Shown here one piece after another: positions 9,790-19,767 of a stretch of 32,276 nucleotides of DNA. Every line of letters starts with the position of its first letter. The first letter of the stretch is position 1. Location of the stretch: positions 1-32,276 of the IMG/VR virus record IMGVR_UViG_3300020055_000088. One strand, written 5' to 3'. Source of the DNA: a virus. The notes under the pieces were generated by a model. The model was not told the origin of the DNA and did no database searches. It saw only the letters and a program-made list of their open reading frames with translations. The translations under genes were made by a program, and so were the position numbers.

Positions 9790-12700
9790 TTATAGTGTGT
9801 AATTAGTACCAACATAACTTTCAGCGAAGTATGTTGGATCCGAATAATTTTGTACGTTTGCAGTAGCACTTTCTGTTGCTAGTGCGCCACTGTCTGTAAT
9901 GTTCTTACCGAAATCTTTTGCGTCTGCCTCTGCAGCGCCTGCTGAATCTGTATTAGCATTACTTGTATTTATAACCGGTACATCAGTTGAGGTCAGTGTT
10001 TCAGCATTATTTAAATCATAACTTATAATAAGTTGCTGTGTAGCTGTTGCACTGTCAGCCAGTACCTGTTCAATACTTACTTCTGTAATTACACTGTCTG
10101 AAGTTGTTACACTATCAGCCAATGTCTTACCGACACTTACTTGGTTTTCGTCCGCTATTGAAGCTCTATCGTCAGTTGTCGCTGTATCTGCAATCGCTCT
10201 AGTAAGTGTCCAACTAGTTCCGTTGTCAGTTGTTGTAGCTGTATCTGACGGATTCTTACCTACTGTCAGTGTGCTAGATTCTGTGGCTGTTGCCGAATCC
10301 GCCAAGCTGACCGGTATGAATATTTGTGCGTTAAATGATTCTGTAGCTGAAACACTATCACTGAAAGAAGTTATGTAACTTATTGCATGACTTTCAGTTG
10401 CCGAAGCAGAATCATTCAGTCGCTTACCTATTAAGACTTCATTTTCATCTTCTATTGAAGCCTTATCATCAGGAGTTGCTATGTCAGCAAGAACCTGTGA
10501 AATATTAAAATTATTTATTACCTCTGTAACAGACACAGAATCAGATGGATTTGGTTGTATGTTTAGTACCGGTGTATCTGATACTGACTGTGCTTCAGTA
10601 AATGGTAAACTCGTTCCTATTTCTACTGTCTCTGCTACTGTGGCTGTATCTGTAAATGATGCTGTCCACGTTACAACAGGAACAAAAGTTTCTGACGCTG
10701 TTACTGTATCTGAAAAATCTATTATTTTTTCCATAACATAACCAAACAATTCAGTAGCAGTAACAGTATCTGATGGGTTTACGCCCCAGTCATATAAGTA
10801 TGCAAATGATTCAGTAACAGAGACAACATCCTGTAAATACTTTTGATAACTTATCTGAAGGCCGCCATCTCTTACATAGAAATCATTATCCAAGTAATCG
10901 CCGGCATCATTAGCAAAGTAATTTTGTTCTCCTGCGTCATCTGAGATTGTTGTATCTGTCAACGCTTTATTGACAGTAAAGGGGCCTATTTCTTCGCTTG
11001 TTGTTGTCGCATCTTCTGTATTTTTGCCGAAATGTATTACAAAACCACCTTCTCCCAGATAAGAATCAGCATCAACCATGTAATCTTCAGCAAAGTAATC
11101 CTGTGAACCTGAGTCATCAATAGTTGCACTATCAGCCAAAGGTTTTTCTACTAGTTTAGCAACAAGTTCGCTTGTAGTTGCAGTGTCCTCTTTGACCATG
11201 AAATATTCAATAGCAATTGCATCAGATGTATCACCGCCTTCGCCTGCGAATATATCTTCCTCGAAGAATCGAATATGATAACCAGGTGCAGTTACAGTAA
11301 TATCAGAGAAAACTACTTCATTTGTGATTGTTAGATCACCAAATACTTCCCATCCAGCAGGATGAATTGTTCCTTTAATAATATCATTCCAATCGCTCTG
11401 AGGAGTAGAAGATTTGACAATATAAGAATAACTTTGATATTTACGATTATCCTGTAGTCGGTTAACATCAGAGAGTTTGCCTCTGTCATCTACATATTGG
11501 CCTGTATATGTAAATAGATAACCAGTGGTTAGTGTAACAGTTGATGTTTCACCTGTAGCAGATGTAAGTACAAGATCTACTGATCCTTTATTGAAACCAT
11601 ACCCAGGTGTAATGATTCTCCATGTTGAAGGAGCGTTAGAACTTGATACAGTTATTATTTTACCATAAGAATCATTGGTGCCGCCAATAATAACATAATC
11701 CTCAGCAAAGTAATCTAGTGCGTACCCTATAGCATCATCACCAGATTCATTTATAGAAAAGACTTGTCCTGCTGAGAATCCTGCGTCAGCGCCTGAGTAT
11801 GTTCCTGCTGATATGCTTGTTAAAGTTCTTCCTAAATATGCTTTTACATTAGAGCTTGAGGGCAACTCATCTCTTAGTACAATAAAGGTTCTTCTACTGT
11901 CAGTGTTTAAGGATAAAGTAGTAGTAGACGAGTAATATCCAGAACCTTTATTGTCTATGTCAAAATCAGTAATTACACTGTTTGCTACTTCTGCTCTAAT
12001 CTCAGCGCCAGTTCCACCAGAAGGATCTATGATACTAACAATAGGAGCAGCAAGATAATCTTGTCCAGCATCTGTTACTGTAACATCATTTAGTTTTAAC
12101 TCGCCTTCAACGAGTGTTGCTACATCAAAGGTAAGATCTGCGCCACCGCCGCCACCAAGATCTGCATCTGCAATAGTTATAGTCTCATCTATTACAAACC
12201 CTTCACCATCAGTGTCAATAGTTATAGTTGCGGCACCCGCGCCGTCAACAACAACAGTAAACTCGGCAGCTGAGCCATCGCCATCTGAAGTCCAATCAGC
12301 AGTTGTGATTGTATATGTGCCTGCCGCACGACTTGCATCTGCGGCTCCGATAGTATCTACTGTATCAATGGGGCCTTCCCATACAGGTGTAGCTCGACCG
12401 TCTGCGCCAGGACCAGGTATTGATGTTCTTGCCGATTCAAATTTTAGATATACTTCATATTGTTGAGGAGAGGTGTAGGCTATTTTTATTACATCTACAA
12501 CCTCTGCTTCTATTTTATATAAACGAGTAAGAGTGCCTGTAGTAGAATAGTAACATAAATCTATTAACTTTCCTTGAAGATTTAGCACTTCATAATCGTT
12601 AGCAGATGTTACCTTAATAGCCTGTGACTGTTGCCATCTACCATCAGATGCACGTAAAACATATTTGCTTGGATATATTACGTCAACATCTTCTCCGTAA

Positions 12701-13302
12701 AACAAACGGAAAAAGGACTCCGTAGAAGCCTTTGTCCCTTTACTCTCATAGATGTCCTTAATGTGTTTATAGAAAAACTTTTTATCAACAGGAATAGTTT
12801 TAGGCCATTTTCTAGCCAGAAGCAAACGCCATTTTTCTAACTCGTTGTCAGTTGCTTCGTCAATATCATAGTAGCTTTTATTTAATAGTAAATTGATTGG
12901 ATTGTTTTCTGAGTCCATCCAATCATAGTATTTCTCTAAGAAAGTTACAAAGGTAGTATAATCATTTTGTACAAATTCAGGTAGGGTATACTTTACATTA
13001 TTTGCGTTTACTTTTATGTGTTCTGATTTAGGACCGTGGGCAAAATTAAGGACTGCTGTAAGTATTGCTCCACCAGAACCTGCTACAGTAACAGTAGGAG
13101 TAGAGGTATAGCCGTTACCAATGTTTGTTACAGTAACAGTAGCAATCTCACCACTAACAACGGTACAAGTAGCTGTGGCGCCTGTTCCGCCGCCGCCTGA
13201 AATTGTTATAGCAGGAGGATTGGCAGAATTGTATCCGCTACCTGCGTTGGTGATTGTTATAGATTCTACATATCTATAGAAACTAGGTATCTGATGAGCC
13301 AT
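9790..13302 (-). CDS. Baseplate/tail structural protein in the gp7 position (1170 aa)
   Basis: Transcribed directly after gp6 (TAATG stop/start overlap) and before gp8, which is the gp7 position in T4 order. I see no convincing identity with T4 gp7. Residues 11-86 are a GSGY beta module. About 95-220 is a helical domain common in marine T4-like baseplate proteins ([20 protein letters not shown], then [20 protein letters not shown], then [14 protein letters not shown]). Another GSGY unit lies at about 398-459, with looser relatives at 310-395. From about 700 to 1151 the protein is built of short 'DSATATES' repeats. It probably links gp6 and gp8 in the wedge, with a long repetitive arm. That role is inferred from position. 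Confidence 0.75.
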   Translation of the reverse strand: MAHQIPSFYRYVESITITNAGSGYNSANPPAITISGGGGTGATATCTVVSGEIATVTVTNIGNGYTSTPTVTVAGSGGAILTAVLNFAHGPKSEHIKVNANNVKYTLPEFVQNDYTTFVTFLEKYYDWMDSENNPINLLLNKSYYDIDEATDNELEKWRLLLARKWPKTIPVDKKFFYKHIKDIYESKGTKASTESFFRLFYGEDVDVIYPSKYVLRASDGRWQQSQAIKVTSANDYEVLNLQGKLIDLCYYSTTGTLTRLYKIEAEVVDVIKIAYTSPQQYEVYLKFESARTSIPGPGADGRATPVWEGPIDTVDTIGAADASRAAGTYTITTADWTSDGDGSAAEFTVVVDGAGAATITIDTDGEGFVIDETITIADADLGGGGGADLTFDVATLVEGELKLNDVTVTDAGQDYLAAPIVSIIDPSGGTGAEIRAEVANSVITDFDIDNKGSGYYSSTTTLSLNTDSRRTFIVLRDELPSSSNVKAYLGRTLTSISAGTYSGADAGFSAGQVFSINESGDDAIGYALDYFAEDYVIIGGTNDSYGKIITVSSSNAPSTWRIITPGYGFNKGSVDLVLTSATGETSTVTLTTGYLFTYTGQYVDDRGKLSDVNRLQDNRKYQSYSYIVKSSTPQSDWNDIIKGTIHPAGWEVFGDLTITNEVVFSDITVTAPGYHIRFFEEDIFAGEGGDTSDAIAIEYFMVKEDTATTSELVAKLVEKPLADSATIDDSGSQDYFAEDYMVDADSYLGEGGFVIHFGKNTEDATTTSEEIGPFTVNKALTDTTISDDAGEQNYFANDAGDYLDNDFYVRDGGLQISYQKYLQDVVSVTESFAYLYDWGVNPSDTVTATELFGYVMEKIIDFSDTVTASETFVPVVTWTASFTDTATVAETVEIGTSLPFTEAQSVSDTPVLNIQPNPSDSVSVTEVINNFNISQVLADIATPDDKASIEDENEVLIGKRLNDSASATESHAISYITSFSDSVSATESFNAQIFIPVSLADSATATESSTLTVGKNPSDTATTTDNGTSWTLTRAIADTATTDDRASIADENQVSVGKTLADSVTTSDSVITEVSIEQVLADSATATQQLIISYDLNNAETLTSTDVPVINTSNANTDSAGAAEADAKDFGKNITDSGALATESATANVQNYSDPTYFAESYVGTNYTL
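9840..11215 (-). repeat. About 20 degenerate 'DSATATES' peptide repeats
   Basis: Codes for a series of units with core D-[ST]-[AV]-[TS]-[AT]-[TS]-[ED], each followed by roughly 12-25 variable residues. Examples are [70 protein letters not shown] and [12 protein letters not shown] longer unit occurs twice: [16 protein letters not shown] and [16 protein letters not shown]. The repeats are spaced most regularly between about 9850 and 10840 and are looser upstream. Confidence 0.8.
9966..9973 (-). promoter_or_regulatory. T4-type late promoter box TATAAATA
   Basis: The minus strand reads TATAAATACAAGTAATG inside the 3' end of the 1170-aa gene, about 195 bases upstream of the 149-aa virion protein start. 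It fits separate late expression of that small protein. Confidence 0.5.
11925..12110 (-). repeat. GSGY beta module inside the gp7-position protein
   Basis: Codes for [53 protein letters not shown]. It is a diverged copy of the module seen at the N-terminus of the same protein. Confidence 0.65.
13045..13270 (-). repeat. GSGY beta module at the N-terminus of the gp7-position protein
   Basis: Codes for [56 protein letters not shown]. It is close to the gp8 copies in both sequence and phase. Confidence 0.75.
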
Positions 13303-15212
13303 TAATCATCTTCTGTATATTGGCTGACTATTATTTCTAATCCTTTTCTAGCGCCTGTTAAAGTATTAAGAACAGTATCGTCCCTAGTCAAAACAGTATT
13401 TTTAGAAGGATAAGCTACAACAGCACTAGAACCATCCGGTGCTGATACTCTAGTCAGAACATTGGTTTTAATATCTTTAACGTCATCATGTGGTTTAAAA
13501 TTAACACGTATAAAGGTGTCAGGGCCTACATAACTAGCAATAGTTGCAGTAAAATTAATTAATCCAGTATCATAATTAACAGTACCTACTAATGATAGAT
13601 TTTCACCTGTTTCATTTTGTAAATATATTTTACCATTGCCATTATATTCTGGGGGATTAACGCCTGTATCAGGGATGTCTACTAATTTGCATTTAATAGT
13701 TGCAGTCTCTACAGTAGCATTGAACCAAGTAGAATGTAATGTTCTAGGTTCTAATTTATTATGAAACTCCATTTGAAATGACTCAGCAACAGTCAAAGTT
13801 CTTGGCGTAAATCTTTTTTGTAATTTAGGATTTATGTTTATAGATATAATAGAGTTTGAAGCAGCTTTTACGTAATTATAAAGTCTGCTCAAATAAAAGT
13901 TTTTATTTAGAACATTTAATTCATTCGTAAAGTAGTTATTTACAGCCGTTGTCACAACGGCCTGAATACCACCTTGAGTTAAAGGAGTGGACTTAGGATT
14001 GTAAACGACCCCAATTTTTAGTTGAATGTAAGTGCGTATAGGATCTACAAACTCAGCCAAAATACCCAAAGGAGCTTTTGGTGCAATTATTTCTGTTTGT
14101 ATAGCATCTTTATCATTCTGTGTTATTGTTGCACCCTCAACAGGATCCAAAGATATAAAAACCTTTCCGTAAATAGGTGGAATATTATCTTCTCCGCCCC
14201 ACACAGAAACCGATTGTATATGTGTGTTACTTGCTTTTATAAGGGCTTCATAGTCAGCAGAAGTCACTGCTCTATTTCTTGTCTGATTATAACGAGGAGC
14301 AGATTGACGTATTGAGTCTATAGTTTCTCTATCTTGACCACCAGAAGAATTGCTTACTACTGTTACGCTTACTGACTCTCCTGATGTAACAAATGTCTCT
14401 GTTACAGAAAAAGAAGAACCAAAATTAGCAGCTTCACCTGTTGAATTTATATAGTCTATAATAACAACATTTCCTGCTTCTAGTTTTTTACCTATATAAT
14501 CATCACCAAAACGAATAATATAAAGCCCATCAATATCTTCTTCAATAAAAAAGGCTTTTGTAGTTGTACTTACGTCTGTAATATTAGTATAATTTTTATA
14601 TGTAGAAAGTGTTAAGTTTGTAGCAGAATCCTGTACTCTAACTCTTATTGTAGTAGTATCTACATTTTTATTCGGTATAACAAATGGGCCCGACACGTTG
14701 GTAGAGTCTACCAAAAACCTATTTTCAACTCTTGTACCTTCAGTTACAGATAGGTTATCAAAATAAAAACCGCCTACACCGTCTCTTGTTTCTTTATTTA
14801 CAGTTACAGTATTTCTAGGATAAAAATAATAATTTTTTTGTCCTATAACTGAGGTAAAAATTACATCTCTACTGAGAGTTAAGGAAGTAACAGAAGCCGG
14901 TAAAATTGATCCTGTGATAGCAAGATTAATTACTGCCGTTGATCCTCTTACCGAACGAGGAGTATAGCCGAGAGCTTTAGCATGAGATACTACAGAGTTT
15001 CTTTTTATAGCAGTATCTAAGAATCCTTCGTTGGCCTGCATATGTGCTAACATAGCATTGTAATGGGTATTATATGCTAAGGCATCAAGCAATACGGACA
15101 TAGCAGAGCCTTCAAAGTCATAATCACTAAACTCTGATTGTGCTTCTAAATAATTTTTCAGACTTTGTTTAATGTCTGCAAAATCTAATTCTGTTACATT
15201 TAATTGCGCCAT
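13302..15212 (-). CDS. 6: gp6 baseplate wedge protein
   Basis: This 636-aa protein (T4 gp6 is 660 aa) has the gp6/baseplate-J-type opening [19 protein letters not shown], then [20 protein letters not shown] and [20 protein letters not shown]. This core is conserved across T4-like phages. gp6 dimers form the inner ring that ties the wedges together in the baseplate. The middle ([23 protein letters not shown]) and the C-terminal half ([18 protein letters not shown]) also fit baseplate-J-like proteins. The gene starts 1 base after gp25 ends and shares a TAATG junction with the next gene, so translation along 25-6-(7 position) is probably coupled. Confidence 0.92.
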   Translation of the reverse strand: MAQLNVTELDFADIKQSLKNYLEAQSEFSDYDFEGSAMSVLLDALAYNTHYNAMLAHMQANEGFLDTAIKRNSVVSHAKALGYTPRSVRGSTAVINLAITGSILPASVTSLTLSRDVIFTSVIGQKNYYFYPRNTVTVNKETRDGVGGFYFDNLSVTEGTRVENRFLVDSTNVSGPFVIPNKNVDTTTIRVRVQDSATNLTLSTYKNYTNITDVSTTTKAFFIEEDIDGLYIIRFGDDYIGKKLEAGNVVIIDYINSTGEAANFGSSFSVTETFVTSGESVSVTVVSNSSGGQDRETIDSIRQSAPRYNQTRNRAVTSADYEALIKASNTHIQSVSVWGGEDNIPPIYGKVFISLDPVEGATITQNDKDAIQTEIIAPKAPLGILAEFVDPIRTYIQLKIGVVYNPKSTPLTQGGIQAVVTTAVNNYFTNELNVLNKNFYLSRLYNYVKAASNSIISININPKLQKRFTPRTLTVAESFQMEFHNKLEPRTLHSTWFNATVETATIKCKLVDIPDTGVNPPEYNGNGKIYLQNETGENLSLVGTVNYDTGLINFTATIASYVGPDTFIRVNFKPHDDVKDIKTNVLTRVSAPDGSSAVVAYPSKNTVLTRDDTVLNTLTGARKGLEIIVSQYTEDD

Positions 15213-15213
15213 G

Positions 15214-15618
15214 TTACCTTAACCTTGCTAAGTTTGCTGTTATTATTTGAGGCTGTGGAAACCCTACTACTGCATACTGTAAATATACATTATAAGAAAC
15301 TTCATCTTGACCAACAGTTACATCTAATTCTTGTATAAGTGCTCTAGGCTCGTATGTTTCTATGACTTGTTGTATATTTTTTCTTAAAAGATTTGCTGTC
15401 AACCCATCAATTTGACCGAACAAATATGACCTTAAATTTGCTCCTTTACTAACCTCAAAGGGTCTCTCGTAAAAGTTGGTTTGTAATAATATCTGAATTG
15501 CTTGTTTGACAGCAGCTACATCTGTTTTTTTATTTAGATCAGAGGTAATTGAGTTCTTAGTAAAACTCAAATCAAAGTCTTTATAGACTCTAGATATTTT
15601 TTTAGTTTCTGTGGACAT
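15214..15618 (-). CDS. 25: gp25-like baseplate wedge protein
   Basis: 134 aa, against 132 aa in T4 gp25. It carries the family core of the GPW/gp25 domain: TNFYERPFEVSKGANLRSYL, LTANLLRKNIQQVIETYEPR, then beta strands to the end. gp25 joins the wedge and is the point where the sheath attaches. A TATAAATA box ends only 5 bases before the ATG (complement 15616-15618), and there is no ribosome-binding site at normal spacing. A late transcript starting there would be almost leaderless. The nearest AAGG is 14 bases upstream, before the promoter box. Confidence 0.9.
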   Translation of the reverse strand: MSTETKKISRVYKDFDLSFTKNSITSDLNKKTDVAAVKQAIQILLQTNFYERPFEVSKGANLRSYLFGQIDGLTANLLRKNIQQVIETYEPRALIQELDVTVGQDEVSYNVYLQYAVVGFPQPQIITANLARLR

Positions 15619-15623
15619 ACGAG

Positions 15624-15631
15624 TATTTATA
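15624..15631 (-). promoter_or_regulatory. T4-type late promoter box TATAAATA for gene 25
   Basis: The minus strand reads TATAAATACTCGT followed immediately by the gene 25 ATG. The box and the three bases after it match the T4 late consensus well. It sits in the short gap between the 240-aa gene and gene 25. Confidence 0.65.
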
Positions 15632-15634
15632 ACC

Positions 15635-16357
15635 TTAAATGTTAAATCTTAGCCGCGAATCTGAAATTCCTTCATACTCAATTAGCGCTTCTTCTTCTTG
15701 TGCCTCTAGATCTATAACAAACTCTGGTTGTATTACTATAGGTTGCTGTCTGCCTCCTGGCAAATCTATACCCCATTTACCTGGTTCTATAACTATAGGT
15801 TTACCTCTCAATACTAGAGAACCGTCTGCTGCTTTACCATAGTCATCAACCATATGACATAAATTCTTAGCAGTTATAGCTCCATCTTTGATTAAGGATA
15901 CTACATTATCATAATCTATATCAACACCGCTCCATTTGTTTTTAAAGTTAGACACTTCATTTGCAATTTGTTCTGTTGTCAATACTGCATTTATTGCTGT
16001 TGAAGCTATTGGTTTAACTTTATTAACAAACCCTCTCAAATCCTGAGAAAAAGACCCCTCTTCACCTTCTTCATATTCAATAGCCTGATCTGCATACTCT
16101 AATATGCCGCCAACAGGATCGTTATAGAATTTCATAACTTTTTCATAATGAGCATAATATTCTGCATATTTTTCTGCACCAATAATATATTCTGCAATGC
16201 CTTGTCCTGTAGTAGGAAAGCCAGGTATAAAAGTAGCAGCAAGGCCTAGTAAACCAGCCGATTCATCTAGTCCGGCTAGTGTATCTAAAAGCTCCATTTG
16301 CTTAGGACTTAAACCACATCCATGCGTTGCTTCTGCTTCTGTATCGTGTTCTGACAT
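15635..16357 (-). CDS. Unknown 240-aa protein between gp5 and gp25
   Basis: The start has a good AGGA ribosome site (AGGATAAGAA then ATG). It is acidic overall. Residues about 25-70 are fairly hydrophobic and helical (SAGLLGLAATFIPGFPTTGQ, then AEYIIGAEKYAEYYAHYEKV). A helical middle section follows, then a beta-like tail rich in Val/Ile (GKPIVIEPGKWGIDLPGG, PIVIQPEFVIDL). Only two Cys are present, so no metal site is obvious and I see no PAAR-type tip motif. The position, directly after the gp5 spike gene and before gp25, suggests a baseplate hub or spike accessory protein. The family is not recognised. Confidence 0.6.
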   Translation of the reverse strand: MSEHDTEAEATHGCGLSPKQMELLDTLAGLDESAGLLGLAATFIPGFPTTGQGIAEYIIGAEKYAEYYAHYEKVMKFYNDPVGGILEYADQAIEYEEGEEGSFSQDLRGFVNKVKPIASTAINAVLTTEQIANEVSNFKNKWSGVDIDYDNVVSLIKDGAITAKNLCHMVDDYGKAADGSLVLRGKPIVIEPGKWGIDLPGGRQQPIVIQPEFVIDLEAQEEEALIEYEGISDSRLRFNI

Positions 16358-16365
16358 TTCTTATC

Positions 16366-17922
16366 CTAAGGTATTGAAGGAGTAGTAGGAGCACCGAGTG
16401 ATGTTGCTACGTGTTTGTGTAAGTTCAAATCAATACCTGTAATAGTAGTAACCTGGGTTCCTAAAATATTTCCAGTCACGTTATACATACCTAAATGTGA
16501 TGTAATTGGTGTCGTAATTTGCCTAACACCTGCAATAGTATTCTGTAAGCCTATAACAGAAATAGTCTGTGTTGCTCCTGATTCAAGTAATTGATTACCA
16601 ACACAAGCAACCTTTTGTGAAACTCCGGAAGTCAAATCCATAGCTATTCCAGAATTTAATTTAACATATGCTGCACTTTCTAAAGAGGCCATCAGTGGAC
16701 CTTGTGCTTTGAAAACAGTTCCCGCATCACAAGCAATACTTTTAGCTGCTGTCAATGTAATAGTTTTATTTCCAGATGATATGTTCATTTGTCCGCCAGA
16801 TGTAAATTGTCCTCTACCCTGCGCGGTAAAACTTATGTCGTTTGCTGTACTAACAATGAAGTGACCTTGACCATCACTGTTACCTATATTGTAACCTACA
16901 TTTGAATGGCATTCTAATACATCAGTTCCCATGACCTTGGTATGACGATTCCCTTCAACAATAGTAAACTTATTACCCCCCTTCCCTGTTGGGTTACCAT
17001 TTTTATCTCTTTCTATTTTAACTTCTTCGTATAAATCTCCACCATCAACGAGAAGTTTACAATCACCTTTAACTGTTACATTACATCCGCCTGTTATATA
17101 AACGTCTTTTCCTGCTAAAACAATTTCAACATCCCTAGATACTACTTTAGTGACTCTAGTTCCATCTGACTGTATTTCTCTATATGTTCCTGAATTGTGG
17201 TACTCATGTATTCTGCCATTTAAAGGAGTATCATCTACTTCAAATATGTGCCCTGATTCAGTTTCTTTGACATGATTGTAAGGATACACTGAGGTTGTTC
17301 CATTTTCAAAAGTAGGAACAGTTCCTGGTTCGCTGTAGGATCCGTCTGCTGTAGTTCCCCAACGAGCATGAGGTTCAGACCAGGTTTCGTTATACAACAA
17401 GCCGTCTGTAATACTACAAGTGTTACTAACATCTGGAGCTCTAGCAGTAGGAATCTCCTCTATTCTAGCAGCTCTTTTCTTAATTAAGCTAGCGTGTTTC
17501 TCTGCTTCTGCACCTCGGGCTAATCTTGACAAGTCGGATTCTTTGAGTCCGTTTCTACCTTCTTTAGTAGTGAAAGGATAAATGTGTTTTGGATCATTGA
17601 AACCTACTTTTTCATCTTCTACTTTTTCTGTAGGAAGGCCTGGCATCGAGCCAAGTATAACTGGTTGTTGTTCGTCATCACCATCAACAAAGAATCCTAT
17701 AACAGTAGACCCGTTAGTGAGATTTGGTGTTTCGCCCACACCAGAAATACTTGTTCCTGTGACCGGCATGACAGGAACAGCCCAAGGAAGTTTGTCTGTA
17801 GGTAAAGATTCTCTGTTTGCAGTATGATAACCAAGAATACGTACTCGGTATCTACCTAATTGTTCAGGGTCGATTCTATCTTCAACAACCCCTATCCACA
17901 TTTTAAACTGAGGTACTAACAT
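16366..17922 (-). CDS. 5: gp5-like baseplate central spike, no lysozyme domain
   Basis: 518 aa. The N-terminal OB-fold domain of gp5/VgrG proteins is clear: WIGVVEDRIDPEQLGRYRVR, LPWAVPVMPV, NGSTVIGFFVDGDDEQQPV. The region after about 185 matches the gp5 C-domain (PYNHVKETESGHIFEVDDTP, RIHEYHNSGTYREIQSDGTR). It leads into a repetitive beta-helix needle with many VxGxx-type turns and a His-containing C-terminus (LNLHKHVATSLGAP). T4 gp5 has a lysozyme domain between OB and helix, which is absent here. The protein should form the trimeric membrane-piercing spike under the hub. It shares a TAATG junction with the upstream gp27-like gene, matching the gp27-gp5 partnership. Confidence 0.9.
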   Translation of the reverse strand: MLVPQFKMWIGVVEDRIDPEQLGRYRVRILGYHTANRESLPTDKLPWAVPVMPVTGTSISGVGETPNLTNGSTVIGFFVDGDDEQQPVILGSMPGLPTEKVEDEKVGFNDPKHIYPFTTKEGRNGLKESDLSRLARGAEAEKHASLIKKRAARIEEIPTARAPDVSNTCSITDGLLYNETWSEPHARWGTTADGSYSEPGTVPTFENGTTSVYPYNHVKETESGHIFEVDDTPLNGRIHEYHNSGTYREIQSDGTRVTKVVSRDVEIVLAGKDVYITGGCNVTVKGDCKLLVDGGDLYEEVKIERDKNGNPTGKGGNKFTIVEGNRHTKVMGTDVLECHSNVGYNIGNSDGQGHFIVSTANDISFTAQGRGQFTSGGQMNISSGNKTITLTAAKSIACDAGTVFKAQGPLMASLESAAYVKLNSGIAMDLTSGVSQKVACVGNQLLESGATQTISVIGLQNTIAGVRQITTPITSHLGMYNVTGNILGTQVTTITGIDLNLHKHVATSLGAPTTPSIP

Positions 17923-19265
17923 TAATTTATTGCCTCGTTAAATCCATTTTTAACTATTTCAACCTGCATAGTATGTTTGTCGTTTGTAATAAAATGTCTA
18001 ATTGCGGTAATTAAAAACACTCCTGACAAATATTTATCAACCGCATCAGCGGCAGTAGCGTCTACTAGTTTTGTCCCTGTAGAAGGATATAAAAAGTTTA
18101 TACACATTCCTACTGCCATATCAGTTCTACCATGGATTTGAATAGAGAATTTAGTAGCAAGCAAAGAGTTTAAATAAGAGTGTCTATAATGTGTTTTGTC
18201 TATAATATAGTCTGCAGGATGACCTTCTGGTAAATCAGTATTGTTTGTTATTCCGTAATCTGTGTATAGGGAAGAATTGACCGGAACAAAAGAAGTGTAA
18301 TTATAAGGATTTAAATTTACATTTTGAGGAATTGCAGTTCCATCTGCTGTTTTAAAGAATCCTTGAGCATCTTTTGACATATCAAATGTAGTTTCTGTAA
18401 TTTTTTTAGTAGTCAGATCATAGCTTCTAACAGCATTAGCATAATACCCATTCATTAAATTACCGACACTATCAATAACACGAGGCACCTTTATGGAAAT
18501 AACCCTAGTCATCTCATCACTAACCGGAGTGCCGTAATAGGAATTTCCGTCTCTTTTTCTTTTATAAGTTCCCGGCACTAGTTCATAAACATACTCATCA
18601 AAAAGACCTTCTATTCTTTGTTTCTTTATTAACGATTCAGGACTGGCCAACATAAAAGCATTCTTAGTTTCAAAAAATAAAAAGTCAGAGGCTATACCAC
18701 TATAACTTTGACATCTCTTAGAGATATAAGCAAGATTTTTAAAGGGTGACCAAAAATTAGAAGTATATTTTATTTTTGTGCTATGTGGGGGATCGTTTAT
18801 TAAAAAATAACTGTAATCACTTACTGTTAAATAATCTTCAAATATTTTTGCAGCTACTTCATCGGTAGTCCCAGAAAAAGACCCAGTTACCGTTGTTTGT
18901 AAATCTATATATCCTTCTTGTGAGATTAACTCCAAGAGATAGCTTACTTGAGTGTCGCCCTTAACTGTTCTATTTTTTATACCGGAAACATAGAAAGTTT
19001 TTTCAAATACTGTAGGGGGAGTATCTTCAAAGGTCGGGGTTCTAAATTTTATAACAACAAGCTCACCACCCACAATAGGAAATGTAGAAATTAAATTAAT
19101 GTTATCAGTGATAAGTATTTCCGCAAATAAACAAGGAGAATACATATCCTCAAATATATTAATTTCTGTAAAAAATTCTTTTAGTCCCGTTCCTCTGTCA
19201 TATTGATTTACTATAATAACATCTTCAACTATGACTGAACCGGTTTGTAAAAGTTCATCTTGCAT
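17922..19265 (-). CDS. 27: gp27-like baseplate hub protein
   Basis: 447 aa (T4 gp27 is 391 aa). It lies between gp53 and gp5 and is translationally coupled to gp5. The sequence is of the hub type: an N-terminal tube-like beta domain (IIVNQYDRGTGLKEFFTEIN, YSPCLFAEILITDNINLIST), a section resembling gp27/gpD hub proteins (YVSGIKNRTVKGDTQVSYLL, AAKIFEDYL), and a C-terminal beta domain (SIQIHGRTDMAVGMCINFLY, SGVFLITAIRHFIT). In T4, gp27 trimers sit on gp5 and join spike to tube. The assignment rests on domain style and neighbours rather than strong identity. It overlaps the end of gp53 by 11 bases. Confidence 0.7.
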   Translation of the reverse strand: MQDELLQTGSVIVEDVIIVNQYDRGTGLKEFFTEINIFEDMYSPCLFAEILITDNINLISTFPIVGGELVVIKFRTPTFEDTPPTVFEKTFYVSGIKNRTVKGDTQVSYLLELISQEGYIDLQTTVTGSFSGTTDEVAAKIFEDYLTVSDYSYFLINDPPHSTKIKYTSNFWSPFKNLAYISKRCQSYSGIASDFLFFETKNAFMLASPESLIKKQRIEGLFDEYVYELVPGTYKRKRDGNSYYGTPVSDEMTRVISIKVPRVIDSVGNLMNGYYANAVRSYDLTTKKITETTFDMSKDAQGFFKTADGTAIPQNVNLNPYNYTSFVPVNSSLYTDYGITNNTDLPEGHPADYIIDKTHYRHSYLNSLLATKFSIQIHGRTDMAVGMCINFLYPSTGTKLVDATAADAVDKYLSGVFLITAIRHFITNDKHTMQVEIVKNGFNEAIN

Positions 19266-19767
19266 TAGCCATCAGCCTTTTATACTGATTAACAAAATCA
19301 CCTACAAATTCACTAGGAACAAGTGCAATTTGTCTTTTTTCATCATTCAATTCAATTTCATAATCATAATTTGATACCTCTGAATATTCACCGCTCGTAA
19401 CTTTGGCTGCGTCATAATCAACTACTGTATCTGTGCCTGCAATAACATAATGATGCACAGCATTTTCGTTGCCGTTGCCATACTTATTTTTAACATACTC
19501 GTCTAATTGTATATTATTCTTAGGCCATTCTTCATAAGGGTTTGTAATATCATTGACAAAAAATATCAACCAATGGTATAAATGATTACCATAAAATCTA
19601 TGCGAAACAATATCAGGAGTATCTCCTTCTTCAATATAGTAAGATTCTAATGCTAATCTACCTTTAGGAGTGCTTCTAAAACCTATTCTATTAAAAATAT
19701 CCTTAGCTGATGTAAAAGAACCATCAGGCAAAGGATAAATTATTTTTGGCATAGCTCTAAAATACAT
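19255..19767 (-). CDS. 53: gp53 baseplate wedge protein
   Basis: 170 aa (T4 gp53 is 196 aa). The conserved core is plain: LALESYYIEEGDTPDIVSHR, then FYGNHLYHWLIFFVNDITNP at residues about 39-77. It is a LysM-like fold typical of gp53. gp53 completes the wedge and lets wedges join around the hub. The first ATG forms a TAATG junction with the gp48 stop. A second ATG five codons later (MPKIIYPLPDG) is also possible and matches common gp53 N-termini better, so the true protein could be 165 aa. Confidence 0.9.
   Translation of the reverse strand: MYFRAMPKIIYPLPDGSFTSAKDIFNRIGFRSTPKGRLALESYYIEEGDTPDIVSHRFYGNHLYHWLIFFVNDITNPYEEWPKNNIQLDEYVKNKYGNGNENAVHHYVIAGTDTVVDYDAAKVTSGEYSEVSNYDYEIELNDEKRQIALVPSEFVGDFVNQYKRLMANAR

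Noticed and set aside
9353-9802. Plus-strand 149-aa frame opposite the small virion gene
   Set aside because: It mirrors the real minus-strand gene in length and position, is Ala/Val/Pro-rich without motifs, and lacks a ribosome site. It is a composition shadow.
9840-11215. CRISPR-like array
   Set aside because: The repetition is at the protein level in an open reading frame. The repeats are degenerate in DNA and of unequal spacing, with no constant repeat-spacer layout.
18025-18040. GATAAATA late-like box on the minus strand in the gp27-like gene
   Set aside because: It differs from the exact TATAAATA box at the first base and no gene starts within a suitable distance.
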